Shown: positions 23,139-35,300 of the stretch, piece by piece
Position numbering within the stretch: the stretch's first letter is position 1
Layout: the number at the start of each line of letters is the position of its first letter
Source of the DNA: Entomortierella parvispora
Taxonomy: Eukaryota > Mortierellomycota > Mortierellomycetes > Mortierellales > Mortierellaceae
Assembly (NCBI GenBank): GCA_963573315.1
Contig: OY752152.1
Location: forward strand, 1,223,001-1,287,000
Direction of reading: 5' to 3'
Length of the DNA: 64,000 bases
Position numbers and translations under genes: made by a program
The notes under the pieces: generated by a model
The model's database searches: none
The model's input: the letters and a program-made list of their open reading frames with translations, nothing else
Told to the model about the DNA's origin: nothing

Positions 23139-23634
23139 GAAACCTAAAGTGTTCTCTAGACTCCCTTAGTCCTGCCTGTGCTCTTGTCGCCCATACAAAA
23201 AAAAGAGGCCCGCACGCCGATCAGTGCATGCTAGCCCTTCTTCGCAGGCTCTGAAGCCACCACCGGCTCCAGTCCTCTAGACCACTCGGGAAACAGCGGA
23301 GGGTAAGAGAGTCAGAAGAGCTTTCATGAAGTTGATGTCATCGATCCGATCTGGGGCAGATCTCGACCGTCCTAGGATTGTCCAAAGACGCGACTTTGAC
23401 GGCAGTCACACCATCGTTTTCCCTCTCGTCTCTGCCCTAGCATCCTTGCAGGGTACGTGTTGTGGTTGTATGTACATTTATTAGCATTAGGCGTGTAGGC
23501 TTTTTGAGGAGTTTTTTGTGTCTTCAATCGGTTGCAAAGACGTCGATTGGCATGAATCGTAAAACGGTCGGTAACAACGGCAATCGACTCTATAAAGTAC
23601 TTCGTACAGGATTGATTGATATTGTGCCATCTTC

Positions 23635-24216
23635 TTAAAGGGCAAGAGCTCCAATGAAGCAGGCGACACCCAAGAGGAGCGATTTCTCGGCCGACAGGGA
23701 AGACGCACCATTGGGCTTGGTAATGGGGGCAGCAGTCTTGGTGGGGGCAGCGGTGGCGCTAGCAGTGCCACTAGCGGTCATGGTGGGGGCAGCAGTGCCG
23801 CTAACAGTGCCGCTGACAGTCTTGGTGGGGGCAAAAGTGCCGCTGGGCTCAGTGCTGGGACGAGCACCGGTGTGAACATAGATGGTTCCCCAGGCGCCGT
23901 GAAGGCAGTTGGCGCCAATACCGTCCTTGTAGTTGATAGTGGTGGCCACGGGGAAGGTGCGCTGGTAAGCCTGACCCTTGGTCTTGCGACCAGAGTTAAA
24001 GCCTCCAGCCAGGCTGTTGCAGGAGGGAGCTCCGCTGACCGTCTGGACGATGGCATGGTCGGGACCGTCGTTGTTGGGCCAGACAACGGTGTCACCGGGA
24101 GCAATATCCAGCACCTGAGGAGAGAACGTGCCGTTGACGACGTTGACGTCCCAAGTCTTGGCCGCGAGAGCGGGGGCCACAATGGCGGCAGTAATGGCAA
24201 TGGAGGAGATTTTCAT
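23635..24216 (-). CDS. Secreted GPI-type cupredoxin-like protein with altered copper site
   Basis: Intact frame of 193 aa. Residues 1-18 form a signal peptide (MKISSIAITAAIVAPALA). Residues ~20-116 follow the fungal cupredoxin pattern: VNGTFSPQVLDIAPGDTVVW, DHAIVQ (His54), PSCNSLAGGFNSG, and a last strand reading ANCLHGAWGTIYV. A Thr/Ser/Pro/Ala-rich stalk with imperfect repeats follows (GTAAPTMTASGTA), then a hydrophobic C-terminus (LLLGVACFIGALAL) preceded by small residues, as for a GPI anchor. Aligned with typical fungal members by the C66-C104 disulfide pair, the ligand Cys is Asp98, the second His is Asn103 and the Met is Ala108. Only His54 stays, so copper binding is doubtful. A cell-wall surface role is inferred. 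Confidence 0.85.
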   Translation of the reverse strand: MKISSIAITAAIVAPALAAKTWDVNVVNGTFSPQVLDIAPGDTVVWPNNDGPDHAIVQTVSGAPSCNSLAGGFNSGRKTKGQAYQRTFPVATTINYKDGIGANCLHGAWGTIYVHTGARPSTEPSGTFAPTKTVSGTVSGTAAPTMTASGTASATAAPTKTAAPITKPNGASSLSAEKSLLLGVACFIGALAL

Positions 24217-24623
24217 GGTTGGTCGTGCAAAAGTTGAAAAAGTTGTAATGGACAAAAGACGACCATCATCACGACTTTTATACCGTTGTTCAGGGTGGCG
24301 CGAGTGCGGTGAATCATCATACAACATTCTTAGACCAAAGAAAAAAAAATAACAGCGCTGTCTCGTCTATTTGTTGTCTGACAATCGCGTAAGACTTGGC
24401 ATTCTTCTCCACAATGCATCGCCAACTATTATCATCGAAAAAGAAATGAGAGACGCGTCTTCCCCAGGCGATCTGGTTGGGTGGTCTCGATTCACACCAA
24501 AAACCAAGAGAGAAAAAAAAAAGCGATCCATGCACTTTTGGTGGCGTTGTCTCAACGCTGTAATATGATTTTGAAGAGAAATGTAATGTACATGGATATA
24601 TCGGATATATCTAACGTCTATGC
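24217..24623. other. Intergenic region
   Basis: Promoter of the cupredoxin-like gene and the 3' flank of the upstream mucin-like gene. No other gene is seen. Confidence 0.45.
24276..24282 (-). promoter_or_regulatory. Probable TATA box of the cupredoxin-like gene
   Basis: TATAAAA on the minus strand, about 60 bases upstream of the ATG at 24216, a reasonable distance for a short leader. Confidence 0.5.
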
Positions 24624-26057
24624 TCAATAGGCCTGCGGATTGCGAGCTGGCGCCTGGCCACCTCCTCCATAGTACCCTGCATCGTGATGTTGCCCTCCCT
24701 GATAGTCATAGTCGCCCTGGTGTCCGTAATCGTAACCTCCGTAATGACTTGAAGGCACTGTAGAGGGGGGGTATGCCACATTGGCTCTGCCAGAATGGCC
24801 TCCTATCACTGACAGCTCTGTCTCTTCATACATGCCGTGGTGGCCACCAGGAGCCCCTCCATAACACTCTTGGACGTAATGCTGGTTGTAGTAATCTCCC
24901 GCCCCAACATCGCTGCCATGACTGGAGTATCCTTGTCCATGTTCCAAATAATATGCATCTTGAGATCCTTGCCTCGACAGACTTGCTGCTGTCAACCTTC
25001 CAGACCCGGGAATTGGTGGATCCTCACCCAATTCAACGTAGCCCTTTCTAGGACTCAAGATAGGGTCAATCCTATTGTCTAGGGCCATCGTGGCAGCAAA
25101 CTCCTTGTCTCTTCTGTGACGATCCTTTTTGTTCATGGTACATTTGAACGCAATGAGCGCTATACCAATTGCAAAGACCAACCCTCCAACAGCTGCGCCT
25201 CCAATAATGAGACCACTGTTACTGTCTGAGGATGAAGGAGAGGGACTGGATGTTGAAGTCCCGGTTGTGTTTAAGGATTGGGAGGTTGTAGAGAAAGACA
25301 GCGTGGATGAAGTAGCAGCAGCAGCATCAGTTGTCCGATCTCTTGATGAAGTAGTGAGGGTTGTGGGAGCAGCTGTTGCTGTGGAGGTTGGACTGCTGGC
25401 AACTGTCGAGGTTGGGCTAGCAGCGGAGGAGACGGTGGGTGAGGCCTACGGTTTAGGATGGAGAGCAAAACGAGCAGACATAGGGTTTTAGCAATAGACG
25501 GAGGAATAGCTGGCAGAGAGCCGGATTTGAGCTCATGAACGGATTAACATTGTTTTCGGTTCCTTTGGGGATTTACCGAAGAGGCAACTCCTGTGGAGTT
25601 TGACTGCAGTGGATCGACCAGTGGATCGATGTCTTGTCGCTTCTCCGGGGGGCCAAGGTAGGGACCTTGGACTCTTGGGGTAGGGCGTGCAATGGGCTGA
25701 AGAACAGCCGAGGAAGACATGTTTCGAGGGAGGAGAGGCAACGGGCATAATAATATAATTAGATGAATGAACGTTACACAATTACGCATGAGCAAGCACA
25801 GGACTGTGGTGGGGGTTGGGTAAGGAGACGCATGTAGATCGTTGGTCATCCTCGGCCCTCCCCTTACAGTTGGGAATGTGAGTGAGGGTGGTAGAGCTGC
25901 CGCAAAGAAGGCGGCATCTACTGCTTCAACTTACAGTTGTCAATGAAAGATCCGCGCTGTCCGAGCTCCAAGTGAAGACTAGGACCGTGAAGATCAGCGC
26001 CAGACAAAGGAGGACCTTTGCCCTGGAATGCCCCAGAGAGAGCTGAAAGGAAGGCAT
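24624..26057 (-). CDS. Mucin-like single-pass membrane protein
   Basis: Best model has three exons (25935-26057, 25577-25696, 24624-25445), all in phase 0 with good splice sites, giving 354 aa. Exon 1 supplies a signal peptide (KVLLCLALIFTVLVFTW). A Ser/Thr/Ala-rich ectodomain follows (repeated SPTSTV, then SSTLSFSTTSQS), then a transmembrane helix (GLIIGGAAVGGLVFAIGIAL), a basic stop-transfer (NKKDRHRRDK) and a cytoplasmic tail rich in Tyr, Gly and His. This layout resembles fungal wall-stress sensors or other mucin-like surface proteins, but no extracellular domain such as WSC is seen. A shorter alternative starts at 25789 with its own hydrophobic N-terminus (MRNCVTFIHLIILLCPLPLL) and reads through the second intron acceptor. 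Exons 2 and 3 are firm; the start is uncertain. Confidence 0.7.
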
Positions 26058-27112
26058 TCGGGTGTGCTGTACGTGGACAGGCGAAGGATGGGAGAGCAAG
26101 AGACAAAAAGGGGTGTTTTTTGGGTAACAAGAGGCGGCGCTAGTGCTGCTGTGCGAGAGCTTGAGCCGGGACGAGACTCGTAGGACTTTTGGTGCCTGGA
26201 CCAAAAAAACACAATAAGGCTCGGAGGAATGGGGGGGACGCGTACAGCGATGACTGGACGGGAATGAGGAGTCGAGAGACAGGTGGGGTGCTGAATGGAT
26301 GGAGCCGGAAGCTGCAGTGGATGAGGAATGGCGATGATGAGAAGGAGAGAAGGAGAGAGAGAGGGAGAGAGGGAGAGAGAAAAGAAGGGGAGCGGACAGG
26401 CGAGTCCAGAAAGAAAGAGAGAGAAAAAAAAAAGAGGGCAGCAAAAGAGCGCTCACTCGACAGAGAGACATGTTTCCTCTGCCACAGCAGCGGTACGAAA
26501 AGCTGCCTGCTGCCGGTACACCCGCAGAGGTGCAGCCCTCTTCTCTCTCTCCTCGAGTAGACTACTGTAGGTACCGTACGAGTTCAGTATGTAAAACAAC
26601 AACAATACAAGTCGTGTCTCCCTCCACTCTCGATCTCTTTTGGCAAATTCTCATTGAAATTCAGTGCGGGCTCTCACGTCGACCTTCTCGTTGAATGAAT
26701 GAGGAAAAAAAAAAAAAAAGATAAACCCAAGCCTCAGTCCAGGCCTAGCCAAAAACGTGGGAGGTGGGAGCAGGGTACAGAGGTCGCTGGAGAGTGGGGT
26801 CTGGAGACGTACAGCTGCCGACAGTGTGCGCGTTCTTGAAGGTACCGGTACGAGAAGACGAGGAAGGAGTCTGGCGTTGCGAAGTGCAAACTACCCAGAT
26901 GTCACGTGCACTTGAAGAGAGGAACAATGAACGAATAATGGCTTGCTGTTGGCTTCCACTCCTCTCGCACGGAACAAAAGCCCTTCACAGCAGAAGGAGA
27001 CCAGGGACCTCTCTCTCTTCCTCCTTCCTTTTCTCTTTCTCTTTCGCTCCGTCTCTCTCTCTCTGTCTCTCTCTCTCTATCCTTGCCCGTCTCTTCTCCA
27101 CTACCCTCTACA
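26058..27112. other. Divergent promoter region
   Basis: Shared upstream DNA of the mucin-like gene and NF-YB. It has GA-rich repeats (26342-26430), a poly(A) run near 26706, and a CT repeat at 27021-27082 just before the NF-YB start. No gene is seen. Confidence 0.45.
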
Positions 27113-27810
27113 ATGTCAGAGCAGCATGTCTCAGGCGACGAGCTAGACGATTTCAAAGAGCAGGATCGCTTTCTGCCCATCGCAAACGTGGCCCGCATCA
27201 TGAAGAAGACCCTACCCGACAATGCAAAGATCGCAAAGGAGGCCAAGGAAACAGTTCAGGAATGTGTTTCCGAGTTTATTTCGTTCATCACTAGCGAAGG
27301 TACGCATGCAGCCTGAATCATTCCATTCCGCCTTTGTTCCGAGGAAGCGCCCATTACAAATGGGAAGCACGCGTCACTACGGGCGGCAGACGGACAAGAA
27401 CCACAGAGGCACCTTTTCCTCCTCTTGGGATCTTAAAATCACCTTTCTTCTGACTAATGACCTTTTATATCAATCTTCTAGCAAGTGATAGATGTCAGCT
27501 GGAAAAGCGCAAGACGATCAATGGGGAAGATATCCTTTGGGCCATGCAGTCACTTGGATTCGAGAACTATGCAGAGGTGTTGAAGATCTATCTCTCGAGA
27601 TATCGTGAAGTAAGGGAAAAACAGCCACTGGCCGACCTGCATGCATGAAAGACTTTGGTAGCTAATACGAAGTTTTACTGTTTATTGCCAAAATAGACGA
27701 CAAAGATTGAGCGCCAGGCTGCTCAGGTCAAAGATAAAGATGGCGAGGATGAGAAGGGCGACTTGGACGAACTCAACAGGTTCTCCGGCTACGTTGGACT
27801 TCCGCAGTGA
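27113..27810 (+). CDS. HAP3: CCAAT-binding factor subunit NF-YB (HAP3)
   Basis: Three exons (27113-27299, 27482-27609, 27697-27810) encode 142 aa. Residues ~19-108 form the NF-YB histone fold: [60 protein letters not shown] and [20 protein letters not shown]. The DNA-contacting N-terminal loop and the helices that pair with NF-YC are intact. The protein acts in the nucleus as part of the heterotrimer that binds CCAAT boxes and controls respiratory and general transcription. The C-terminal tail is short and charged and ends [10 protein letters not shown]. Both introns are GT-AG and interrupt the family at in-phase points. Confidence 0.96.
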
Positions 27811-28568
27811 AAGAAATCAGAGAGTACAGTACTATATTACATAAAGACGTGTGAAGAATCGGAAGCGATGACCGCTCGAGAAAGGAAAACCCAGCTTTAA
27901 TAGAGCTGTATTCATGATAGAGCCAGTGGACTTGCCATTCCCGCCTTGCCGCCATTCTTCTCTTCTAAATGCCAACCTGGAAGCCGAGAAAAAAAGCAAG
28001 GGGTGACATCCAGCGAGTACCTGGGTAGATGCCACAGTAGTGTAATGTCAATTTTGCATTTGCCCAAAATTTGTTTGAACGCGTCGACCTTTCCAATTCC
28101 AATTAGGGTTGGACAACTCACGCTCTCATGCGACAAACCCAGGAGCAAGATAAAATGAAATAGCCAGGCAACTCTATAGTGCAACCAAGGGTCTCTCCAC
28201 TTGAGGACGGGGCTGGATATGCGATGACAAAACTGCAATTGCGGGCAGCAAGCACCAGCAGCAGGTAGTAGCGATTGACGCAATTGAACTTCATTCAGCT
28301 TCGTTTCCCTCCTTGCCCTTGCAGGGGCCCGTCGTTTTGCGGTGCCCAAAGCTCCCCAGGACGACGAGCGGACTGACATTCGTTCTTTCCTCAGAGCCCT
28401 CTTCAGTCTTTCATAACCTTCTTCGTCTTTCTTTTTTTCTTCTTGTCGCTTTGTCTCTTTGTCTCTTTTGTCTTCTTCACGCATCCTCTTCTTCTGGCCT
28501 TCTTGCCTGCCTTTTATTCCTCTGCCCCTCCACCCTTCCGTCACAGATCCTCCCTGGATCCAACACCA
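27811..28568. other. Intergenic and leader region
   Basis: 3' flank of NF-YB and the promoter and CT-rich leader (28425-28530) of the SNG1-like gene. A 225-codon minus-strand frame across it is charged and low-complexity and is judged not to be a gene. Confidence 0.45.
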
Positions 28569-31500
28569 ATGTCTTTGAGACGTCTCCATTCCCGGAATGG
28601 CTCCTTGTCTGCCAACCCATTCGACCCTGCAGAATCCTCTTCCAATGGCAATGGCAATGGTCAGAGTGTCATCATCGTCAACAGCGACATTATGATTCTC
28701 CCAGGCGGACAGCAGGAATCTCAGACCGAAGACGACGAGGATGGGGACGACAACGAGACATTGTCCTCGTCAGGTCACAGCAGCGGCCGCCGCAGCCAGC
28801 GGAGCCTGGGCGCCACGCCTGTGCCTTTGCCTGTGCATGTGCATGCAAAGGATCATCATGTCCCCAGTCTGTCCACCACAGCTCCTTACACGTTAGAAAC
28901 AACACCTTCATCCCATCAGTCCGCGCCCAGTGTTGTACTAGAACCCTTTGACGCCTATCGGCCACCAAAGGATCCCACAACCTCCGCGACCAACCCTCCC
29001 ACAGCCCGCGGGGACTTCCCAGGCCCGCCCGCCGAGACCGCGCCCACGTATCATACCGCAAACAAAGACGATACTCAGACTCAACAGCCTCAACTTAATC
29101 GTCCTTTTCCCGCCCAGTCTCACGATCCAATCATCTCTGGTGGCCCACAGCCTCACCCTCAACAAACCCAGCAGCAGATGCAGGAAGCGCACACTCGACC
29201 TTTTCATTTTAGTAACGACCACTCTGTAGACCTTGAAATGCAGGATCGTGCGAGAAAACCGTCAGTGAGGACCAGTCCTCGAGAAAGAGCGAGTCAACTC
29301 CTTGCTGGCAATGCACCTATGAGCGCAAGCCGGACTGTACCTGTTTCTTCTCAAACCAACAATGGATCATCTTCTGCCACAACAATGGATGCAAGGGCCC
29401 TTGGCGTTCCGGAGGACTTGCGCAACAACAATGGCGTGCAAGGGCGAGGCTCTGGTGGTACAAACAGTCAAAGACAGCATCATCCCACCTCGCACAACAA
29501 CGAGGGGAACAACGACAAGAGCAGAAACTCAAAACAAAAGGCAAGCGGGTTATTTACTGGATTGTTTTCGGACAGGAGCGGTCGTCGTCGCTCAGGAGGC
29601 GTGGCGGCTCTTATGAGCACAACACCAGAGTCGCGAAGCGCAACAGGGAGCAAGAATGACTTGATTGATCCACGATCACAGCTACCTCATCATCATCACC
29701 ATTTGAGGAACGACATGGTACCAGAGAAAGGAACAGGAAAGACCGGTGTACCAGGAAAGAATGGCGAAGAACCAGAGACGGATCCGTTCAAATATGTTGG
29801 CATCATGCTGGACCTACCTGAGAATCCCACATGGCGTCAGATCGGCATCAAGTTGCTCAAAGTTCTCGCCGTGATGACAGTGTCGTACTTTGCCCTCATG
29901 GCCCTTTATTTCGGAGCAGAGGTAATTTCCGTCGGCTCTGATGTTTACTTGGTGTTTGTCATTCGAAACGTTGGACACGCGCGTGGGTGTGGGGCGGGAA
30001 AAATGCGAAAGACTCCAAATTGCGAAAACGAGATGCAGACGCGTCTTGTTCGTGTTTATTGCCTTTTTGTTCCCTCTTCCGCCCCTACTCGCCAAACTGA
30101 ACATAAATTATTGATGTTGTCGTCTTTATTATCTACTTTTTCTAACCTTTCATTTGTCTTGTGCTACATGTTGCAACTCTAGTTCCAGTCAGGCAATCGT
30201 ATGAACAACTTCAATGTCCTCGTCGTGGATCTCGACCGGAGTATGATAGGAGCCCAGTTTGTCAACTTTACTCAGTACATGAATGGCCAGACAGGACAAC
30301 CTAACTGGACAATTGAACCGTACACAACATACCCCAACCTCTCTGTCATCATGGACGCTGTCGGAAGCGGAAAATACTGGGGCGCTGTTGTGATCCAACC
30401 AGGTGCGTCCGCAACTCTCAACGACGCCTTTGCAACTCCTTTGCCAGATTATGATCCCTCCAAGGCCTTTGCATTTGTCTATGACGGAGGCAGGGATCCA
30501 CTGGTGGTCAAGCCCTATATTGTTGCTACCATGTATACCCAATTTTTGCAGTTTACGAAACTTTTTAATCCAGCCTGGATCAAAGTCGCTCTGATGACGG
30601 CAGAAAAGTCCAATGTCACGTTTACGGATCTAACGTTGGCACCACAGGTCCTTGGAACACCTATTGCTTTTCAAGAGTTTGATCTCCATCCTCCGACAGC
30701 CTCGATCATCACGTCTGCTACGACAGTGGCGTACATTTGGATCTTTTTGGTCGCTGGAGGTAGCACCTATTTGGTGGCGCATATGATTCAACCTTTGACC
30801 AAGGACGCGACTGTGGTCAAGACTGTGTTTGCACTGCTGGGACCTTTGCTTGGATTCTTGGTCTCCTTCTCGATGGCGTATAGTCTATTGCTGTTGGCTT
30901 TTGGAGTGCCGTTCAGTTCTGCGAACCAGTTCCTGTCGTTGTTTGGAGGGATGTTGATCCTCCAATGTGCCGTGGCGTCGATGGTGATATTTTTGATTTA
31001 TTTGATTCCAGTGGTGTTTATCCCGTCGGTCACGATCACGTTCGTCATCTTGAACGTGATTGCCGTCTTTAACCCAGTCGAGTTGATGCCGGGCTTTTAT
31101 CGATGGGTCTACGCAATGCCGTTCCTGAACGCGGTGCAGATTGCGCGTTATGTGCTCATGGGCTCTTACAATCGACTAAAGTTTAATATTCCGATCTTGG
31201 CTGTCTGGGTCGCGGTCCCTCTCGTGCTTTTGCCTTTTGCTATCCGGAGACAGAAATCTTTGGCAAAGGAGTTACAGATTGAGGAACAGGAATTGGCAGA
31301 ACTGCAGCAAGAACAGCATCAGCATCGACTCAAGCTCCAACATGAGCAAAGCGATGACCTTGACCTTGACGATCACGACGAAGACGTGGAGGAGAACAAG
31401 ACGGGACGACGCAAGTATGTTCTAGAGGACGACGATGATGACCAGGATACCTTGTCTGATGCTGTTGCTGATGTTCAACACCGAGGAAATCGCCGTGGTG

Positions 31501-31946
31501 CCTCTCTTTCAGGGATGGAGCGCCGTGACAACAGGACTCTTACCCAAAACTTTTCAAGTCGCAATCGCGATAGGAGTCGGGATGCACCAAGGACCCAAAA
31601 TCGTCCAACAAACCTTTCTTCGTCTCGCCAACCAAGCTATAATAATACCAACCAACGTGACCGCCCTTCCGCCGGCCGCGGCGCTAGTTACCATCGTCGG
31701 CAACACAGCCATGACTTTTCAGATGATGGCTCGAGTGATGATGCCCACCAGACTTATTATTATCAACCCCCGCCATCTGCAGTTACCAATACCAGGTCTC
31801 GATCACGGAATCGTCCTAACCCTGCAACTACCAAAGTAGAACCTACTGCACCCTCTGAATCTCTAGTCTTTGGACGGAGGTCGGATAAAGGAAGCAGGGG
31901 TGGTGGTCAAGATCCTCGAGACAGAGAACCAAACGAGGTCAAATAG
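28569..31946 (+). CDS. SNG1/DUF3533-family multi-pass membrane protein
   Basis: Two exons (28569-29921 and 30183-31946) joined in phase 0 across a 261-nt intron give 1038 aa. The first ~430 residues are a disordered, Ser/Pro/His-rich cytoplasmic region. A transmembrane helix at the end of exon 1 (AVMTVSYFALMALYFGAE) is followed by an extracytoplasmic domain (NNFNVLVVDLDRSMIGAQFV, then PGASATLNDAFATPLP). Five further membrane helices follow around residues 630-800, ending in VWVAVPLVLLPFAI. This matches the fungal SNG1/DUF3533 family, whose yeast member gives resistance to nitrosoguanidine and which resembles ABC-2 transporter membrane domains. The last ~220 residues are a charged disordered tail with acidic runs and Arg/Ser patches. 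The long tails are unusual compared with the ~550-aa yeast protein. Confidence 0.88.
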
Positions 31947-32304
31947 AACAGTCTTTGCCATTTCTAGTTTCTTTCTCTCCATTCTTTTATCCTTTCCTTC
32001 GCATCCAAACGGTCTCCACTACCACCATTTTATTTCCTCTTGCCCCTTACCTTCGCTGCAATTGCACCTTTCTGAACCAAGGAAAATGATACCTTTTACT
32101 CTTATCAATGTCCTACAGTCACTCATACTATTGGAGGCATTCTACCCCATTAATTCGATAAAAAAAAAGCATCACTAATCAAGCCAAGGCCTGCCTATCC
32201 GTGATCATTGTCAGTGCATTAGATCCCGAGCGTCTTTGATCAATATTAACTATTGTTGTTGTTTTATTACTATTATCCCAGCTATCGCACTCCTCTCGTG
32301 CTCC
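31947..32304. other. Convergent 3' intergenic region
   Basis: This lies between the stops of two convergent genes. It is T-rich with no gene. Confidence 0.5.
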
Positions 32305-35300
32305 CTATTTCTTTTCTTTGATAGCGACAAATTCACCCCAGTGATTATCTCGAACAGTTCGAGTCAATCGTTGAAAATCTCTGTTGGTCGAAAGGGAGTC
32401 GGTCACGATGATGAGTTTTCGGATCCTGTTGGGACCTTTGTCAGCGATCTGGCGGAGGTACCCGATTATTATGTTAATCTCTCCATGTCCAATGTTGGAG
32501 AACGAAAGATCCAACCACTCTAGGTTCAGCCAATCCAGGGCCGAGAAAATGGCCTTCCAGCCCGAGACCATGACACAGCGGGTCGCACCGGTTCCTTTGG
32601 CGGCTGGAGGGGCAAGGAGACGTGGGTCCATGGGTGGTTCGTCCGACATGTGGGCCATTGGTCTGAAATCCGTCAATCCTACGGCAGTCAAGGAATCTCT
32701 GAATTCGTGCAAAATCGAAGCTAGGTCTTTGACTCTAGACGCGGATTGAACGTGGGTGCAATTCAAGAGTAACTCTCTTAGAGGGGCCTCGGTTTTACAT
32801 GTGCGGCGAGAAGCTGTCACTTGCAGGAGGATCTGAACCCAGGTGTCGTCAACTGTGCTCTGGATATCAATGATGGGGATCGAGCGACAGCAAGGGATGG
32901 CAAGAAGGCTTGCCCATTGGATTTCGGCCTTGTTCAGAGATCGGTGGAGGAGTTCAATGGATCGGAACTCGGCCGTGGCGCGGACGACCTCGACTCGGAA
33001 CGCGATATTCCGGCAGCATCGAAACAGGATCATCAGATTCGGGGATGGTAAGCGGGGGGAGGAGGAAGACGAAGACAAAGACTTTGTGGCTTCAGCAGCG
33101 ATCGAGGTCAGGATCCTCTTGAGCACGGTCAACTGGGCCTGACAAAGTTCCGGAGGACTCCTCAAGATCACGCGTTCCAGTCGGCTCAGTCGGCGAAAGA
33201 ACTCTCGAGTGCGATTCATGTGAGGACTGCTGAGACTATCGGTCTTAAAAGTGAACTCGATATCTTTCAAGTGGGAAAGATCCATAGGGAGGGTCAGTTC
33301 TGGCTGCTGTAGGAAGTCTGTAAAGTGTCGGAGCATCAGATGGGTCAGTTTTTTGTTCTGGAGCAGCCGTGCTGCAAACTCGCCGTCATCGACGGTTTCA
33401 TTGGCGGGTTGGTAAATAATCAACTCGCGGATAAAAGATCGCTCGAGACATTGGGCGAATTCCTCCATGTCGGAATGGTTAAAGTCCCACTTGATCTGCA
33501 AATCGAGGAGATTCACTGCTCTAGGGTTGGCATCGATGAGGGCGTAGAACTCGTGGGCATTGTCTCGAGTGTGGAGGTAGATGTCGACATCACGATCTCT
33601 ATGGCCGTTGGATTTTCCGTGTTTCTTGACGAATTTGACAAGTGACTGGGGACTGGTGTCTAGGTGACGCTTCTTTCTTGGCGGTCCTTCGTCATCACTG
33701 CATGATTTGAAGGGCAAAGTCTTGGAGGGTCCGGGCGATGAAGAGCTGGGAGAGGATGATGCGGTTGAGGTCGATAATGAAGTCGAGGATGAAGATGAAG
33801 AAGTTCTCGGAGCTGGTGAAGAAGACGAGTCCGAAGGGAGGCGAGGTCTCTTTCTCGAACGCGTGGGGGTATTGATGGCTTTGTCATTGTGCGTCGTCGC
33901 CTCCTGATTGTCCTCTGGCTCCTGATCCCCCTTCGGTTCTTGGTCGTCCTTCAAGTCTTGGTTTCCCTCAGGCTCCAGGTTTCCTTCTGGCTCCCGGTCC
34001 TCTTCCGGCTCCTGATCTTCTTCGTCTTCCACATCTCCAAAATCGACTTCATCTTCTTCTTCCTCTGCCTTCTCCTCTTCCTCCTCGTCTTCGTCCTCAT
34101 TATCAACATCGTCAGAATCAATGATAAGGATCTCTGGCAACCCTGGTCGAGGAGAGTTTTCATCTTGAGTCGACTCTGTCTTGCATCTCTTGAGGCTCCT
34201 TTCACCCATCGCGTCATCCTGGACGGTTTCAAATCCCCTTTTCTTGGTCAGCAACGTCGCGTCCCTCTTTGGCTGCAATGGAAGCGCTCGAGTCCTGGTT
34301 GATCTGACTGCCGGGGAAGACTTTCCAGAAGTAGACCTCACGGACTCCGAGGTGGTAGTCTCAGCACTTGGAATCCACTCGCTGTCTTCCGCATCGCTTT
34401 GTGACGCAGATCCTTGGTCGCTCGAGGTGGCCTGAGTAGTGCGGACAGTAGAGGCAGCGACACTTGAAGTTTTCGACTTTTTGATAGGCGCTTTCTTTTT
34501 TGGAGCCTTGGGAGCCTCGGCGACTTTTGGAACAGATCGCTTGGACTGCAGCGCTGTTGGTCCTGTAGGTGGGCGAACTATGATACGGGAAGGCAGGCGG
34601 ATCTTGCCCTTGTGATTCTTGTTGTTGACATCTTCATAATCGCTGTCGCCGTCTTCAGCCTTGTTGTCGTCGTCGTCGGCTTCATTGGCGATGAGCTCTT
34701 GTTTTTCATTGTCTTTATCATGAATGGTAGTGGTGATAGTGGCGGTGGTGTTGGTGGTGGTAGGCAAACCAAGTTTTCTCTGGCGGAAATTGAATCGTCT
34801 TTGGCCTTTGACAAAATCCGTTTGGTAGTCATACCAGACCGTCAACCAGTTCTCGAACCAGTCTGGCATCACTTCCACTGCATTGATTTTCCGAGTCAGG
34901 TCTTCTGTACTTGTCCCGATATCCTTGCAGATTTGTTGGACATGACCGTCCATGGCTTGGAGGACACGTTCATGGTTGGTATTGACTGTTAGATGCACTT
35001 GGTTCATTTGGGCCTCCATCTGTTGCCGATATCGATCCCGTTCCTCCATTATCTCTTGTCGAAGTTGAACCCGATCGGCATTGAGCTCTTGTCGAAATTG
35101 AATCCAAAAGGACGCCGGCATTTCTGCTGCCCCCATGGGCCAATGGCGCGCCGATGGAGGCGGAGCCTGCATGGGAAGAAAAGGCGCCGGTCTTGGAATC
35201 AGCCTTGGGGTGGGGGGTCCTGGGGTGGGATTCAAGGAGGGCCCCGGACAAAATCCAATGAATGATCTTTGGACTGACGTATGACCCAGCCCTGAATTAT

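Larger units (their letters stand above)
21219..23634. other. Long intergenic region
   Basis: About 2.4 kb without a recognisable gene on either strand. It holds an A/G-rich repeat (GA units near 22345-22380), a long A tract near 23113-23138, and the promoter of the Cys-rich membrane protein at its left end. Confidence 0.45.

Noticed and set aside
25926-26471. 181-codon minus-strand frame as one protein
   Set aside because: The upstream part is a Ser/Leu-rich reading of GA-rich DNA. Only its last part (from 26057) is used, as exon 1 of the mucin-like gene.
27912-28589. 225-codon minus-strand frame upstream of the SNG1-like gene
   Set aside because: Its charged Lys/Glu/Arg part is simply the reverse of a CT-rich leader; no recognisable domain.
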